The notes under the pieces: model-generated
Told to the model about the DNA's origin: nothing
Databases searched by the model: none
The model's input: only the letters and a program-made list of their open reading frames with translations
Shown here: positions 12,525-23,972 of the stretch, piece after piece
How the letters are laid out: every line of letters begins with the position of its first letter
Position numbering within the stretch: position 1 is the stretch's first letter
Translations under genes and position numbers: made by a program
DNA from: Oxyruncus cristatus
Taxonomy: Eukaryota; Chordata; Aves; Passeriformes; Cotingidae
Assembly: GCA_013399855.1 (NCBI GenBank)
Contig: VXAY01004719.1
Location: 470,953 to 534,952 of the forward strand
DNA: 64,000 nt
Reading direction: 5' to 3'

Positions 12525-15500
12525 AAAAACCATGGCCCACTGAAGAATTATGTGGTACGACAGAATTTTGCCTGTTCCTAGCCCTTTGCCCTGCCTCTCT
12601 AAAGCCAAGCTGAGATGTACTGATCTGCTTATTAAATCATTATATGCCCATGTCTAAACAATTTCAGTCACAGCTGAAGCTGAATCAAGGGTTCATACCT
12701 AAATTTTGCAGGCTGCTATGGGAACGTATTGTCATCTGCTCAACGAACACATACAAAGTAAGAATCTGCTGTGTTATTATTATTCCTCTATGAAATGGAC
12801 ATGTAGGATACTTAGAGAGCTCAGTTCTCCCGTCACTTCCACTAAATGAACTCCACTGATCTCCATAAATCTACATTACCATAGATGTAATACAATGTAT
12901 AGTCACTGTAGGTGGAGGGGTCTGTCAGCTACAACAGGCCATGTCCCAGCTCGTCCACTGAAAGCTGCCTTTCTGACAGCCTGCATTGCTCATCATTACT
13001 TCTTCACCCTCAAAAGTTCCACCATTGAAGCGTGCAAGTTTAGAGGCCACTGAAAACATATTCCATCCATGAGATACAGTGGAAAATTATATAAAGAAAT
13101 GTCAGATCATAAATTATAAAGTTCAACTCTGTCTTTTAAATTCTGGTGCTTTTGGCTGTTTTAGTTAGAGACTGACTTATTTTGTAATAAAATGTTCCTG
13201 AAGTTCACTCCTCAAAAGCTCTCTTTTTTTTCCCCTGCTTTAGCTCCATATGGGCTAAAGCGCAAGAATTTGGGTCTTTATTTACATTTGTTAAGTGGCA
13301 AGACAACACAGATTTAATATTGTCTAATCATAGCTCAGTACAAATTAAGATTTGCTTGTCGAAAACCCCTAAATTTTCCAAGCTACTGCAGAAACATGTT
13401 CTTGTCTTCTTAGCAGACCCACAGAAAGTGAAAATTGGGCCATTGACGGAGAATAGGAGCAGTACGCAAAGGTTGGGCTCCCTCATATAGCATCATTATG
13501 TATCCAAGTGACAGATGCACAGGAGTCACAGATGTCTGAAACTGGCCTTTGTCACCCAACCCCAGAGTGGCAATGCTGGAAACAACTGGTGAACTCCAGC
13601 TCGCCCTTGGAGGATCCCAGCCTATACAGAGGCTGTCTGCAATGTCAAAACTTCCTTGTCTGACGTGCTGCATCTGTACGTGAGCAGCAGCAGCAGTGCA
13701 TTCTGGCTGTGCTGAACAGGTGCTGGAGCAGGGACTTCCTCCAAGCCTCATGAGCTTTCCTGGGTTGGAAAGCCCTCCTTATATTGTTGCTGGCATGAGC
13801 AACAGTGGCCTTCCATGCTAAATGTAATGAAGATGCTGCTTTCTTTAAAATCTGGCCAGGTACTTCAGGTCCTTTATTGAACTGGACCCTGAGCAATCGC
13901 TCTCCTCATTGCACTTGTTCCCCACTTTCTCTGCCTGGTACATATGCCAGATGAATGAACTGACCAGGAGATTGTTCCCTAATGTAATTCAGCCAAAACT
14001 AGCTGCATTAGCTTAAAAAATATCATAAATAGGCCTTTCCTATTCATGCATGACATACTTCATCTGAAAGAGGATTGATTGGAAGTGAATGTATGAGCAA
14101 ACAAACCATCTGTCCAGAGATGGCAGGAAAGTGTCAGGGACACAAAAGCAGACAGAAGTCTCTGTCTACACCAAAACCAAGGCAGAGACTTTTGATGGGT
14201 AGTTGTTGCAAGACTAGTGCCACATCTACCTCTGTTCCTGGGAGCGTGCAAGAGACTGGGGACAAATCAATGTCATCTGATTTGACATCTTTATGGAGAG
14301 AGTTCTACATCTGAAGAGGCATGTCTATAAGCAACGGAGGAAAAAAATATTTCTAAGACACAGATTATATAATTTTATATGCTGCTATCTGCTTTGTCCC
14401 AATTCTCTCTCCCTCTGTTCTCTCTTCAACCCTTTAGCTCTGCCTCGCATGGTAGCCAGAGCTTCAAGGTTTCCCTGCTTGCATATAGGGTGCAATACTG
14501 ATAATGCTAAGAATATGAAATACATCCTGAAACAATCTCCTTATACCTGCTGCCCATTAGAAAGGTCCAAGTATTTATTGATAGCTTCCAGTGCCACCTA
14601 TCCCACCCAACCATTCTTGTAGTCCTACATCCCTTCACCTTTTGCAGTTTTTTATGTTGCTATATTTTGTCCCTTCTGCACCTACTGATATCTAGTGAGA
14701 GTCAGTTGTGTTTTGAACAGTTGCTCACAATCTGTTTTTCGACATGTAAAAAATGTCTTTCATCACTCCCCTCTCAGATTATCCTTCCCTACCTTACCTT
14801 TATGTAGCTTATCTTGAGCAGTGTATTAGATGAAACTGCAGGGAAAGCTCTTGCTTCTGCCTGCTAAATTCACCACATCTATTGAGGATCACTTGAAAAT
14901 AAGAAATGAGACATGAGAGGGGTTTTGTGCTATCTGAAGATCATTGTTCCTACAATGGCCTGGAAAAATGAATATGTGCACATGTATGGAGGGCTTGGCA
15001 TACTGATGTCCCTAAGTTGGCTCTTCCACCTGATAATTAGTTTTAAGAGCCCATTAGAGAACTGACACAAAGCTCAAAAAGAGCCTGCTTTTCCTGTCAC
15101 CTAATACATGTCTCAATAGCTGCTCTGTTCTCCAAACCCTCTCCCAAGCCCCAGCCCCGGTGGGGGCACCCGCATGCTCAGCAGCTGTACAATGTTTTTC
15201 CCTCAACAATAACTGCATCCTGACAAGCCTGCATCACCCAGCTCACACCCACGGCTCTTGGGACTCAGCACTCTCTGCCCCAGGGCTGGTGAAGGGAGAA
15301 GAGGGCAACCACAGTGTCACAGACAGCTGCTCCCCCTTCCAAGCTGGGGAAAGCATCTAAGAGGTGTTTTCAGTTCCTCACCTTCTTACCAAATGAGGTG
15401 ATGAAGAGGAAGGGGAGTAGTTAGGGCCACCTGTGACAGGACAGGGAGAAAGATTGCTTTGGGCTTCCAGTGGGTCTCTGTTCTCCCCCTCAAGGCAATG

Positions 15501-16624
15501 CCTGGGGACCAGCACTCACCCTGCTAGAGGAGGAGAGGAGCCAGACAAAGAGAGAAAGATAGTGGAAGGCTATGGGAAGGGCCTTTCCTCTGACAGGGAC
15601 AAAAAAATTATTTGACACTGATACTGAGCTATTTAAACATTTTCTCCTCCAGTGAGCACTGGTACCATGTGGTTTTGGATCAGACAGAAAAGGTGTGTTT
15701 TACAGAAATAACTGTGAAATGATGGGAAGAGGTCTTTACTGAGACAATGGTGGGGGCTGGAAAAATCTGTACTCAGCACAGATTTCCAATGGCAAGGGGT
15801 GGGGGATGAGGCCCTTCCCAGGGACATTCAGAGCCAACACTCCAGCCATGCCCCATCCCATAATGGCAAGGTACTGACTTAGTGGGGTTATGCCAGGGTC
15901 TAGAGCACCCCATCAGCCCTTTGCCACAGCGAACACCTCTCTGCAGTTGTCCTGAGCTCATGCAGCTCAGAGCTGACACATTGAGCATTGCAGAGGCCTG
16001 GTTTGCCCATAGAGTATTCCCTGAAATAATGGCTCTTCCCTGCTCCCACTGCCCTTATCCTCCATCAACTGTACACTCCTTCCTGAGTTGCTTCTCCCTG
16101 TGCTGCATGCTCCCAGAGGCTCATAGCTCCCTGCTGCTAGCAGATTTTGATCTGGCTCTTCCAGTTTTGTTACATTCCCATCAGAAGCACACTAATCGCA
16201 GCAGGTGTTTTAGCATTATCTGTCACATAGGTCAGCAAACTGTGGCTCTTACACCCTGCGGGGCAGCCACTATATCTGTCTGTAGCAGGGTAGAGAACGC
16301 CACTCTGGTCTCACGACTACTATACAACTTGTTTGCATACGGCTTTCATCTTCTTTGCACCATATCCCGGTGGCTACATTTAAGCAAAACTCCATCTGAA
16401 GCTGATGGGAATTTTCCCTGTAGAAAGTTGGATTTTTCCATAGCTTTCCAACCCATTTCAAAGGAAATGAAACCAGGCTGGACCAGACTGGTCTGTTTAG
16501 GGAAATCCTGACCCTTCCTGTCTCTCTAAAGAACATTTCTGCATACTTTCTTAACCCAGAAAACAAGGTTCTTCCTTTATCCCTGGGGGAATAGGAACAA
16601 TCTTATGAAACTAGAAGGGGAAGG

Positions 16625-16668
16625 AAAAAAAAAAAAAAGTTATCTTTCTGTCCCAATTTTTTTTTTTT
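16625..16668. repeat. A14 ... T12 inverted homopolymer pair
   Basis: Fourteen A (16,625-16,638) and twelve T (16,657-16,668) separated by 18 bases; able to pair as a hairpin. Confidence 0.9.
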
Positions 16669-17117
16669 CCCCAAATAAAGAAGGATGGACTTGTTAGCAA
16701 TCATGGGGTTTCCTGGACAAGAACACAAGCACCCCAAAGATCTTTTTGCTGCCCCATAGTTGCAAAACCTGCTTCCTTGATCAGATTAGGGCTGTTCTGG
16801 CTGCTAGGATGGAAGGCAAGATTAGGAGATATGAGAAGGTTTCCAGGCAGTTTTCTTGGAGACAGATCCAAGATGACTGCAGCACTGCTCATATGTCAGA
16901 AAGGATCAGCCCTGTAGGTGTCATCCACAGGGGTCACGGTGTAGGTCCTCCACCAAAAGGCATGAAGGTAAAAATTGCCTACTTAATCAAGCAGAGAGAA
17001 ACATGCATTGCAAATGGCTGTAGATGTATTACACAATTTCTCCATCCCAGGGAAGGACATGACATCTCAAAAATAGCTCCAGTATATCCAGGCTACATCT
17101 GTACCATGAGGTGGTGT

Positions 17118-17160
17118 ATGATGTACCCTTCCATGATGTACCCTTCTGCATGATGTAGCC
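17118..17160. repeat. Short tandem repeat
   Basis: ATGATGTACCCTTC at 17,118-17,131 and 17,133-17,146, then a partial ATGATGTA copy at 17,150. Confidence 0.9.
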
Positions 17161-17889
17161 TTACAGGAAGGGCTGCTGGATATTCAGGTGTAGTCTGAGA
17201 GCTGGTGATGAATAGAGAGAGCAAATGACCCTGTGGCCATCTGTTACCAGAATAAACGTAATTCCTCCTCATCCTACCCAACACATACGCTGCTGAGGGC
17301 TCAGGAATAACAGCCTTGCTCCTTCCAGTTCAGGGTGAGAGAGGAGGCCAGGACTGCCATTTAAGGGAGGGTTATTGGTGCTCCTGCTAATGAGTCTACC
17401 AGAACAACTCTTATCATCTTTTGCTAAGACTAACACAGAGCCCATCCCCATTTTGCACAGAGGAGTTTGTTTCAACATTTCAGATGTGTTCGACAGCTTC
17501 CAGGAACCCATCAGTGCTTCAAAGACCCTCCTCCAGAGGAGCTCAGGGGTCTCCAAAGCAGTCCCTATATGGCACACTGACACTGCTGCTTCCCTGCCCC
17601 CCTCACAGCTCCTGATTCACTTGCTCATGAGCAGATTCATGTTTTCCTGCTATTTTTACACACAGCAGTCATCCTGGTTTTGTGCTGGGGTGCATGATGC
17701 ACACTATCATGACCTGACATCTTTCCCCATATATGTGCATACTTGACTAGACCTTGAGTCAACACAAGCAAAATCACACGTGCTGCTCTTTTGAGTGTCA
17801 GGCATGCATTCAAAACTCTCATCTGTGGGGACCTTCTATTAGGATAAGCTTATGTATGTATTCTCAAACATGTGATGTGATGGTCTATT

Positions 17890-17932
17890 ATGTCTGGATG
17901 AACCAGACATTCAAATTAATTTAAATTAATTT
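17890..17932. repeat. Two adjacent palindromes
   Basis: ATGTCTGG (17,890-17,897) pairs with CCAGACAT (17,903-17,910). Then AAATTAATTT occurs twice in tandem at 17,913-17,932; this unit is its own complement, so the 20 bases are a perfect palindrome. Confidence 0.93.
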
Positions 17933-17970
17933 ATCCATATGATACTGCAAACCCTAATCACAGGAAGAAA

Positions 17971-18010
17971 ACAATGCATAAAAAGATCACAATGCATAAA
18001 AAGATCACAA
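17971..18010. repeat. 18-base tandem duplication
   Basis: ACAATGCATAAAAAGATC occurs at 17,971-17,988 and 17,989-18,006, followed by the first four bases of a third unit. Confidence 0.95.
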
Positions 18011-21000
18011 AAGAAAAGTTTTCAGTGGTGACCCCTGATGCTGGGTGCCCACCATGCAAGTTTTCCCTCCTGTGTTTGATATGTTTTTGTTTCCCTATTC
18101 TGCTTGCACTGAGGACTCTACTATTTACTGTATTTTGAACATAAAGCTCCAGTTAATGTCAGTAGAAGTTCTGCTTGCAGATAAGGGAGGAATATTAAAT
18201 AGATCTGCAGTGCAGAGAGAGATGATATTTTAGTTCCTTTAATGCATCTCAGTTAAAAAATAACACTGCAGTTGGTTGGTGCCTTAAACTCCAAGAGATT
18301 TCAAAGTACTTTGCTCAATACCCAGACAGAAGACTTCCTACCACTGAAGGGAGGCTCCTACTGGTGTGGGGATAAGTGGCTAAATGACAGCTTGCCTTTC
18401 AGGAAAAGACATGGGAAAGCAAAATTAGCACAATGTAGATGAACTAGAATAGAAATATAGAAGGTCTTGCACATCTGGGGTAAACAGGCAGGGTTGCTTG
18501 GCTCTGGCAGCCCCAGCAGAACAAGAGTGGAGGGGCTGAGCTGAAGGAAATGGAGCAGAATACAACAGTCCATCTCGGGTAGAGGTTTGGAGAGATGACC
18601 AAACTTTTTTTGCCATTATAGGTAATGACATTATCAAATGTCTTTTTTTTTTTCATATCCAGTGTCCTGCACTGAATATACCAAGTGGTAATTCAGATGT
18701 TTTTCCAGTGCTGAAATGGAAACAGCAGCTGACTTCTATTTGAGTTGAAGATAGAACATGCATTTCTAACATCCCTTACTGCTGACTGCTGCGTTGGTGC
18801 AATTTATTTGAACTGGACTTGGTCTGGAGCAGTGGGGATGTGCTTTTAAGCAATATTGCCTTCAGACTACCTTTACCTTGACCTTACAAAGCACACTTTG
18901 TCTGCTCAGTTGTCAAAATCTCCACCATAATGAGTAGTTGTATCTGGTTTTGTCCTCAAATCTCACTTTAGGAAGTAATCTGGAGCTTTTCATGCCTGCT
19001 CCCACTCACAGCAGGACATTCTTAACCTCCTTTGAGAAGCAGAAAGTCGGAGGAAATCAGCATTTTGGTGATAAGCATATGCAGGCAAGAAGACTGCTAT
19101 AAAACTTGCAACACAGACTTTAAGAAGCCCATGCCACAGAAATTAGATACACAGAGTATACCAAATTTAATTCAGGCAGCACTGAGGGTGAGAGAGCTTG
19201 TGACACAGAGCCAGCACCTCTCTGAACATTTTTTTGCTGGTGCAGTTTGACTAGTTACAGAAAGGGACCTTGATATGGCCAAAGCCACTTCCTTAGAAAG
19301 TTAAGACAAATATTTACAAGTGTGTTGCATTAGTTACCAACAAATGTCCATCTAAGCATTTGTTTTTAGTATGGTCATCAAACATAAATAGGACATGAAG
19401 GCTTGGCAGCTAGAGAGATGGCACTGCCTGCTGGAGGGGCAAGGGGATGGGCATGGGAAAGCAACCGTCTCTGTCCTGGTGGAGACATGATGTACACTAT
19501 AACAAGTGTGGATGCAGAAAGGGCAACATGAGAAGGAGAGCTGCCCCAATGTTTCTTCCAAGGAGTCTGCAATGACTTAGCCCTTCTCCCTGACACAGCA
19601 AGCCCTCCAGCAGTGGTGCTACCAGTGGTGCTACCCACCTTGTCCCTGAGGCACAGTGGGACAGGCAATAGCGTGAAGAGGTGAAGAAGAAGAGGAGTCA
19701 TCTGCTGTGGCCAGGAAGGAGAAGCTTGTAAAGCCACTGGGGATTGCCCGCAGTGCCACAGCAGCTCCCTTGGATCTCTGGGCTGGTGACATGCCTTCCC
19801 CTTTTAGGCTGCCTTAGCATAATTCTGCAACTGGCTGTTTCTTTGCAGCTACATCCTAGGGAGAAGTCCAAGCAAACAATAGTAGAAGCAAAAGAGCAAA
19901 TGCAAAGCAAATGCCAAGGACTTAGGAGCAGTGCAAGCACATCTCATACCGGCAGAAATGAGAAGGTAGCAAGAGGAGAGCAATCAAGAAAAGCGTAATG
20001 ATGTCACAGGGAGTTGGGACACTTTTGGAAAAAACATGTTGCCCAGCATGGACCAGGCAGGGGCTCAATGAAAGAGTATATCAGAAGTTTCTACTTCTGA
20101 GAAGGTTTTTGAGTTTAGCAACATTGTCAGGATCAGGATTTTAAATCACATATATCAGATCCTTGAGCAATAGAAAGCTGCCTTGAAAATCATGAGAGGT
20201 TTTTCTTTTTTTGTTTTTAAATTTTTTGTTTAATAAATGGTAGGTTCTTTCAATTTTCCTTCTGGTTTCTGAGCCTTTAGGGCCTATTTAATTTGTATTT
20301 TCATGTCATCTTATATAATGGTTCAAGCCTTTTAAAATCATCTTTTTTTAAAAAAGCCCTTATTTTCTCAGAATCAAATCATTCCAAGTAGTGGCAAAAT
20401 GCCAAATATTGTGATTGTAGTGATAAATTAGCAAGATAATACAAATTTTCTGGTAAAGTGCAAGTAATTAACAGAGTGATTACAGCAACCATTTTTATAT
20501 GTTGTTGATCAGGATGCCATTGTATGTACTATATATGTGCCCTAAGTGTGGTCTGACCATATTAATGTATGCATAGATTCCTAGTATTCTTAAATTCGGG
20601 AGTTTATCATATGCTGAAGGACATTTACACTGTTTTGGAGAACTTCTTATATGGCCTTTTTCTTTAAATTCATTTATTTCTGCTTGAGAATCGCTGTAAG
20701 AAGGTATTGGGCAGGGACTGGAGCATTTGTGTAGGGAATGTTGTGTGAACTCAGCCTGCGTGTCTTACAGACCTCTGGGAAATATCATTTAATAAGTAAG
20801 TAACCATTCTTCAATGGTTTGAGGTTTTTTTTTCATTTTTCAGCTGAAGCTTTTTTCCCCGAAGCAAACCTCTGTGTTCAGCTACAGGACAAGTCTCTGC
20901 CCCAATGCAGCCATCTTAGGATGCTGAAGAAGTCAGTCAATTCCGGAATTATGTGGTGACTTAAAGGCAATCATGGGCACAACTCATTGATTTAGAGAGG

Positions 21001-21456
21001 AATCACAGAGCTAGAAAGACACAGGGGACTAAGGTGTGACATAATATGCACTGACCCTAACTATCACCTTCAAAGCAGTTCACGGGTAGTGGAGTTATTG
21101 CCTCCCAGCAGGAAGATACTTCTGCCTTATCTCACCTCTGGCTTTAACCCCAGATGATGTCAGCATCATTTTTACAGACTGCAAGTGAGTTAAAAAATAA
21201 TGCCAGGGAGTGGGGAAGTAAAAACAGTTGGGGAACGGCCAGTGGAGCCACCAGCGTTAGTAGGAGGATGGCCAGAATGGGAGGGCAAACCAGAGCACTT
21301 TGAAATCCTTTGGGTAAGGGAGGGCAATCTCCTTCCTACACTGCCCTGGAGCTGAGGGAGGGCTGATAACACCTAAAAGGAAGGACGCACCAGGAGACCA
21401 GGAATATGACACATGTTTTTACAGGGATGCTGGAGGGTTAGCAGTGAACAGGGCCA

Positions 21457-21482
21457 AATGTCACACCAGGAAGTGTGACATT
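21457..21482. repeat. Perfect 10-base inverted repeat with 6-base loop
   Basis: AATGTCACAC at 21,457-21,466 and its exact complement GTGTGACATT at 21,473-21,482, separated by CAGGAA. Confidence 0.95.
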
Positions 21483-21779
21483 CTGCCTACTCTTCTTTAA
21501 AACTGGACTGTCATTAAAGGAGGCAGCTGAGTTACATGGTCTGTGTGGAAAATGAGTGAGATGAATAAGCTTGGGCTGGAGAGGGAAGGAAGATTTAAAT
21601 CACTTTTGGTAGGATGAAAGCTCTTCCTCACAGAAGTTCAGCAGATAAAGGCAAAACATGGCCTAGTGCTCAGAGGCAGTGGGAAAAGCACTGTTCATCC
21701 AAGTTACAGCCCAACAGAGAGTCTTCAACATCAGGAGGAAGAGCCTTTCTCTGTTGGGTTTTCTTCTTGTTGTTTGGGG

Positions 21780-21803
21780 TTTTTTTTTTTTAAAAAAAAA
21801 AAA
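21780..21803. repeat. T12A12 palindrome
   Basis: Twelve T followed directly by twelve A, a perfect 24-base self-complementary tract. Confidence 0.95.
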
Positions 21804-22372
21804 GGGAGATTTTTATGGACTTTATTCTTCACTGATATCTTTTGGTATCAAACAGAAACATATGCAGAATCTAATCCAGGGATATTGTAGATCGAAGTGG
21901 TGCCCCAGTGACATCATATCAGATACGGCTCTTGTAGCAGTACTCCATTTTATTTTCCCTGTTTAGACAATTCTCCATCGATAAAAAACAGGTCAAAAAA
22001 AAACCAAAAAAATGAGGCAAGTGCTGTTATTAAAATAAAATCTTCCTCTTTGAGCTCACATGCTGGGAGGCATCCAGCAACCAGCATGGGAGAGCGAAGC
22101 ATATCCTTACCTTCAGAAATATAGAAGTGGTGTCATCTCTCCCTGGAAACTACTCCCATGGCCTCCCTCCAATTCTGAGAGCTACCTGTGTAACCATGTT
22201 ACAGTGCCTCTACCAATTAGGATAGCATCAAAGAGGATTTTAGGGCTCTGAAAATGTCACTGCAAGAAATGGTCTATACCTCGTTTGATCGTGCAACTGC
22301 TAGGATGCCTCTTTGGGCCACTGAGCTATTTGAAACATCACTGAAAGCAGCTGTATTAATTAAATAATGGTG

Positions 22373-22394
22373 AATGTCCAATATCTTGGACATT
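22373..22394. repeat. 8-base inverted repeat
   Basis: AATGTCCA and TGGACATT around ATATCT. This length is expected several times by chance in a window of this size. Confidence 0.9.
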
Positions 22395-23030
22395 TCTGCA
22401 GTTTCCCTGTTTCACTACAGCTAGTTTAATTCTGATGTTGCTAGGATATATCATCTTAGAGAACATAAATCCTACAAACCCTTCACTGACAAGAGGATTA
22501 GAAGAGCCTGTCTACCAGTGGATTATGTATATGAATGAAGAATAAAATTAACATAAAATACTTCATTTCTGGTTGAAATTATGTAATTGTCCACATGCAG
22601 AGATGAAATGCTCAGTCTGGCTTTACCTGTTATGCACCCCTAAACAATAATGCTCTGCTCCAGCTGTTCTCTCAAGACACATCTCTGCAAAAAGGCAGTG
22701 GTGGTTTAGGGAACACCACAGATTTCTCTGTCATCTGATTAAACATAGACAAATCCAAAGTACATGTAAGTACTCACTGCTTGAGCTAGGCAACCTTACG
22801 CCCTATTTATTCAGTGCCAAGAACCACATGTTTTCAGAGAGTAAGTCATTTCACTCTAAGATCAGAAATTATGCCATCAGAGTATCATGCCAGAGAGGTA
22901 TGGTTTCTGTAGCAGGGCATTCCATCAACCCTTCCCAATCCCACAGGGTGGGACAACACAGTAGCTGCTCTTGCTCACTAGCCCCTACCTAACAACATCA
23001 ACAGAGCAAATACATAGACACTCCTCCACG

Positions 23031-23163
23031 CACATACATATGCACATGCACATACACATACACATACACATATACACATACAGATATATACATGCGAACA
23101 GTTATATAAACCCACAACAATATAGGACCTCTGTGTATACGTGTGTATATATGCATGTATGTC
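23031..23163. repeat. CACATA-rich microsatellite with TGTGTA-rich partner
   Basis: An impure CACATA/CATGCA array occupies 23,031-23,095, and a TGTGTATA-type stretch lies at 23,131-23,163. The two are partly complementary. Open frames here (His/Ile/Tyr-rich on plus, Cys/Val-rich on minus) are repeat artefacts. Confidence 0.85.
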
Positions 23164-23670
23164 CATAAACTGCTCCTATATTGTTTTAATCATCAGATTC
23201 AGGTACTTCCAATCTTATGACAGTTTCCCCTCTGAGAATTAAATATGTCATTAGAGGAAACCTGCCTATATCCACTGGGCCTTTTACCTCTTTCCTAATA
23301 CCGCTTAGCTGCTCAAACTGTTACATTCTTGGATTTCAGCAGCCAGTCTGGGACTTGGCATCTGTATATGTACCGATGTGACTCCAGTAACCAGGGTCCC
23401 ACAGGAGTTGAAGTCTGTGCTGGTTTTGGCTAGTTTTCTTTACAGTGGCTGGTGTGGGGCTACGTTTTGGATTTGTGCTGAACACAGCAATGATAATACA
23501 GAGCTCTTGCTGAGCAGGGCTTGCACAGACCCAAGTCTTTTCTGCTTTTTGTACTGCCATACTGGCAAGGAAGTTGGGAGTGTGTGGGAGGCTGGGAGGA
23601 GACACAGCCATAACAGGTGACCCCAACTGACCAAAGGGATGTTCAACACCATACGACATCATGCTCAATA

Positions 23671-23676
23671 TATAAA
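23671..23676 (+). promoter_or_regulatory. TATA box of the solo LTR
   Basis: TATAAA preceded by GCTCAATA, at the expected place for the LTR U3/R border. Whether it is still active is unknown. Confidence 0.7.
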
Positions 23677-23840
23677 GTAAGGGGAAGAAGAAGGAAGGAT
23701 GGGATGTTTGTCTTCCCAAATAACCATTATGCGGGATGGGGCCATGCTCTCCTGGGGATGGCTGAACGTCTGCCTGCCCATGGGAAGCAGTGAATTAATT
23801 CCTTGGTTTGCTTTGCTTGTGTGCGGCTTTTGCTTTCCCT

Positions 23841-23846
23841 ATTAAA
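23841..23846 (+). terminator. Polyadenylation signal of the solo LTR
   Basis: ATTAAA, 165 bases after the TATA box, followed by CTGTCTTTATTTCAACACAC. It could end transcripts passing in the plus direction. Confidence 0.65.
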
Positions 23847-23972
23847 CTGTCTTTATTTCAACACACAGGTTTTCTAGCTTTTACTCTTCTGATTCTCTCC
23901 CCTGTCCCACTGGTGGGGAAGTGAGCAAAGGCTGTGTGGGGCTTGGTTGCTGGCTGGGGTTAAACCATGACA

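Larger units (their letters stand above)
12381..23030. other. Long gene-free stretch
   Basis: More than 10 kb with no recognised gene or transposon. It contains several palindromes (12,503; 17,890; 17,913; 21,457; 21,780), an 18-base tandem duplication at 17,971, a three-copy ATGATGTA tandem at 17,118, and paired A and T runs at 16,625-16,668. A 209-codon open frame at 15,882-16,511 has no family resemblance and no splice context and is not accepted as a gene. Confidence 0.4.
23416..23972 (+). mobile_element. Endogenous-retrovirus solo LTR (bird type)
   Basis: A 557-base element starts with TGTGCTGG and ends with CCATGACA, the TG...CA form of retroviral LTRs. Inside, in the right order, are a TATA box (TATAAA at 23,671-23,676) and a polyadenylation signal variant (ATTAAA at 23,841-23,846). 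The pattern matches a common avian ERV LTR, probably class II (ERVK-like), as I know it. The flanks AAGTC (23,411-23,415) and AGGTC (23,973-23,977) look like a 5-base target duplication with one change. No gag, pol or env remains, so this is a solo LTR left by recombination. Open frames inside (for example 23,336-23,719 minus) are not genes. Confidence 0.9.

Noticed and set aside
21136..21160. Possible second LTR end (TTTAACCCCAG)
   Set aside because: Only a few bases match and no further LTR sequence follows.
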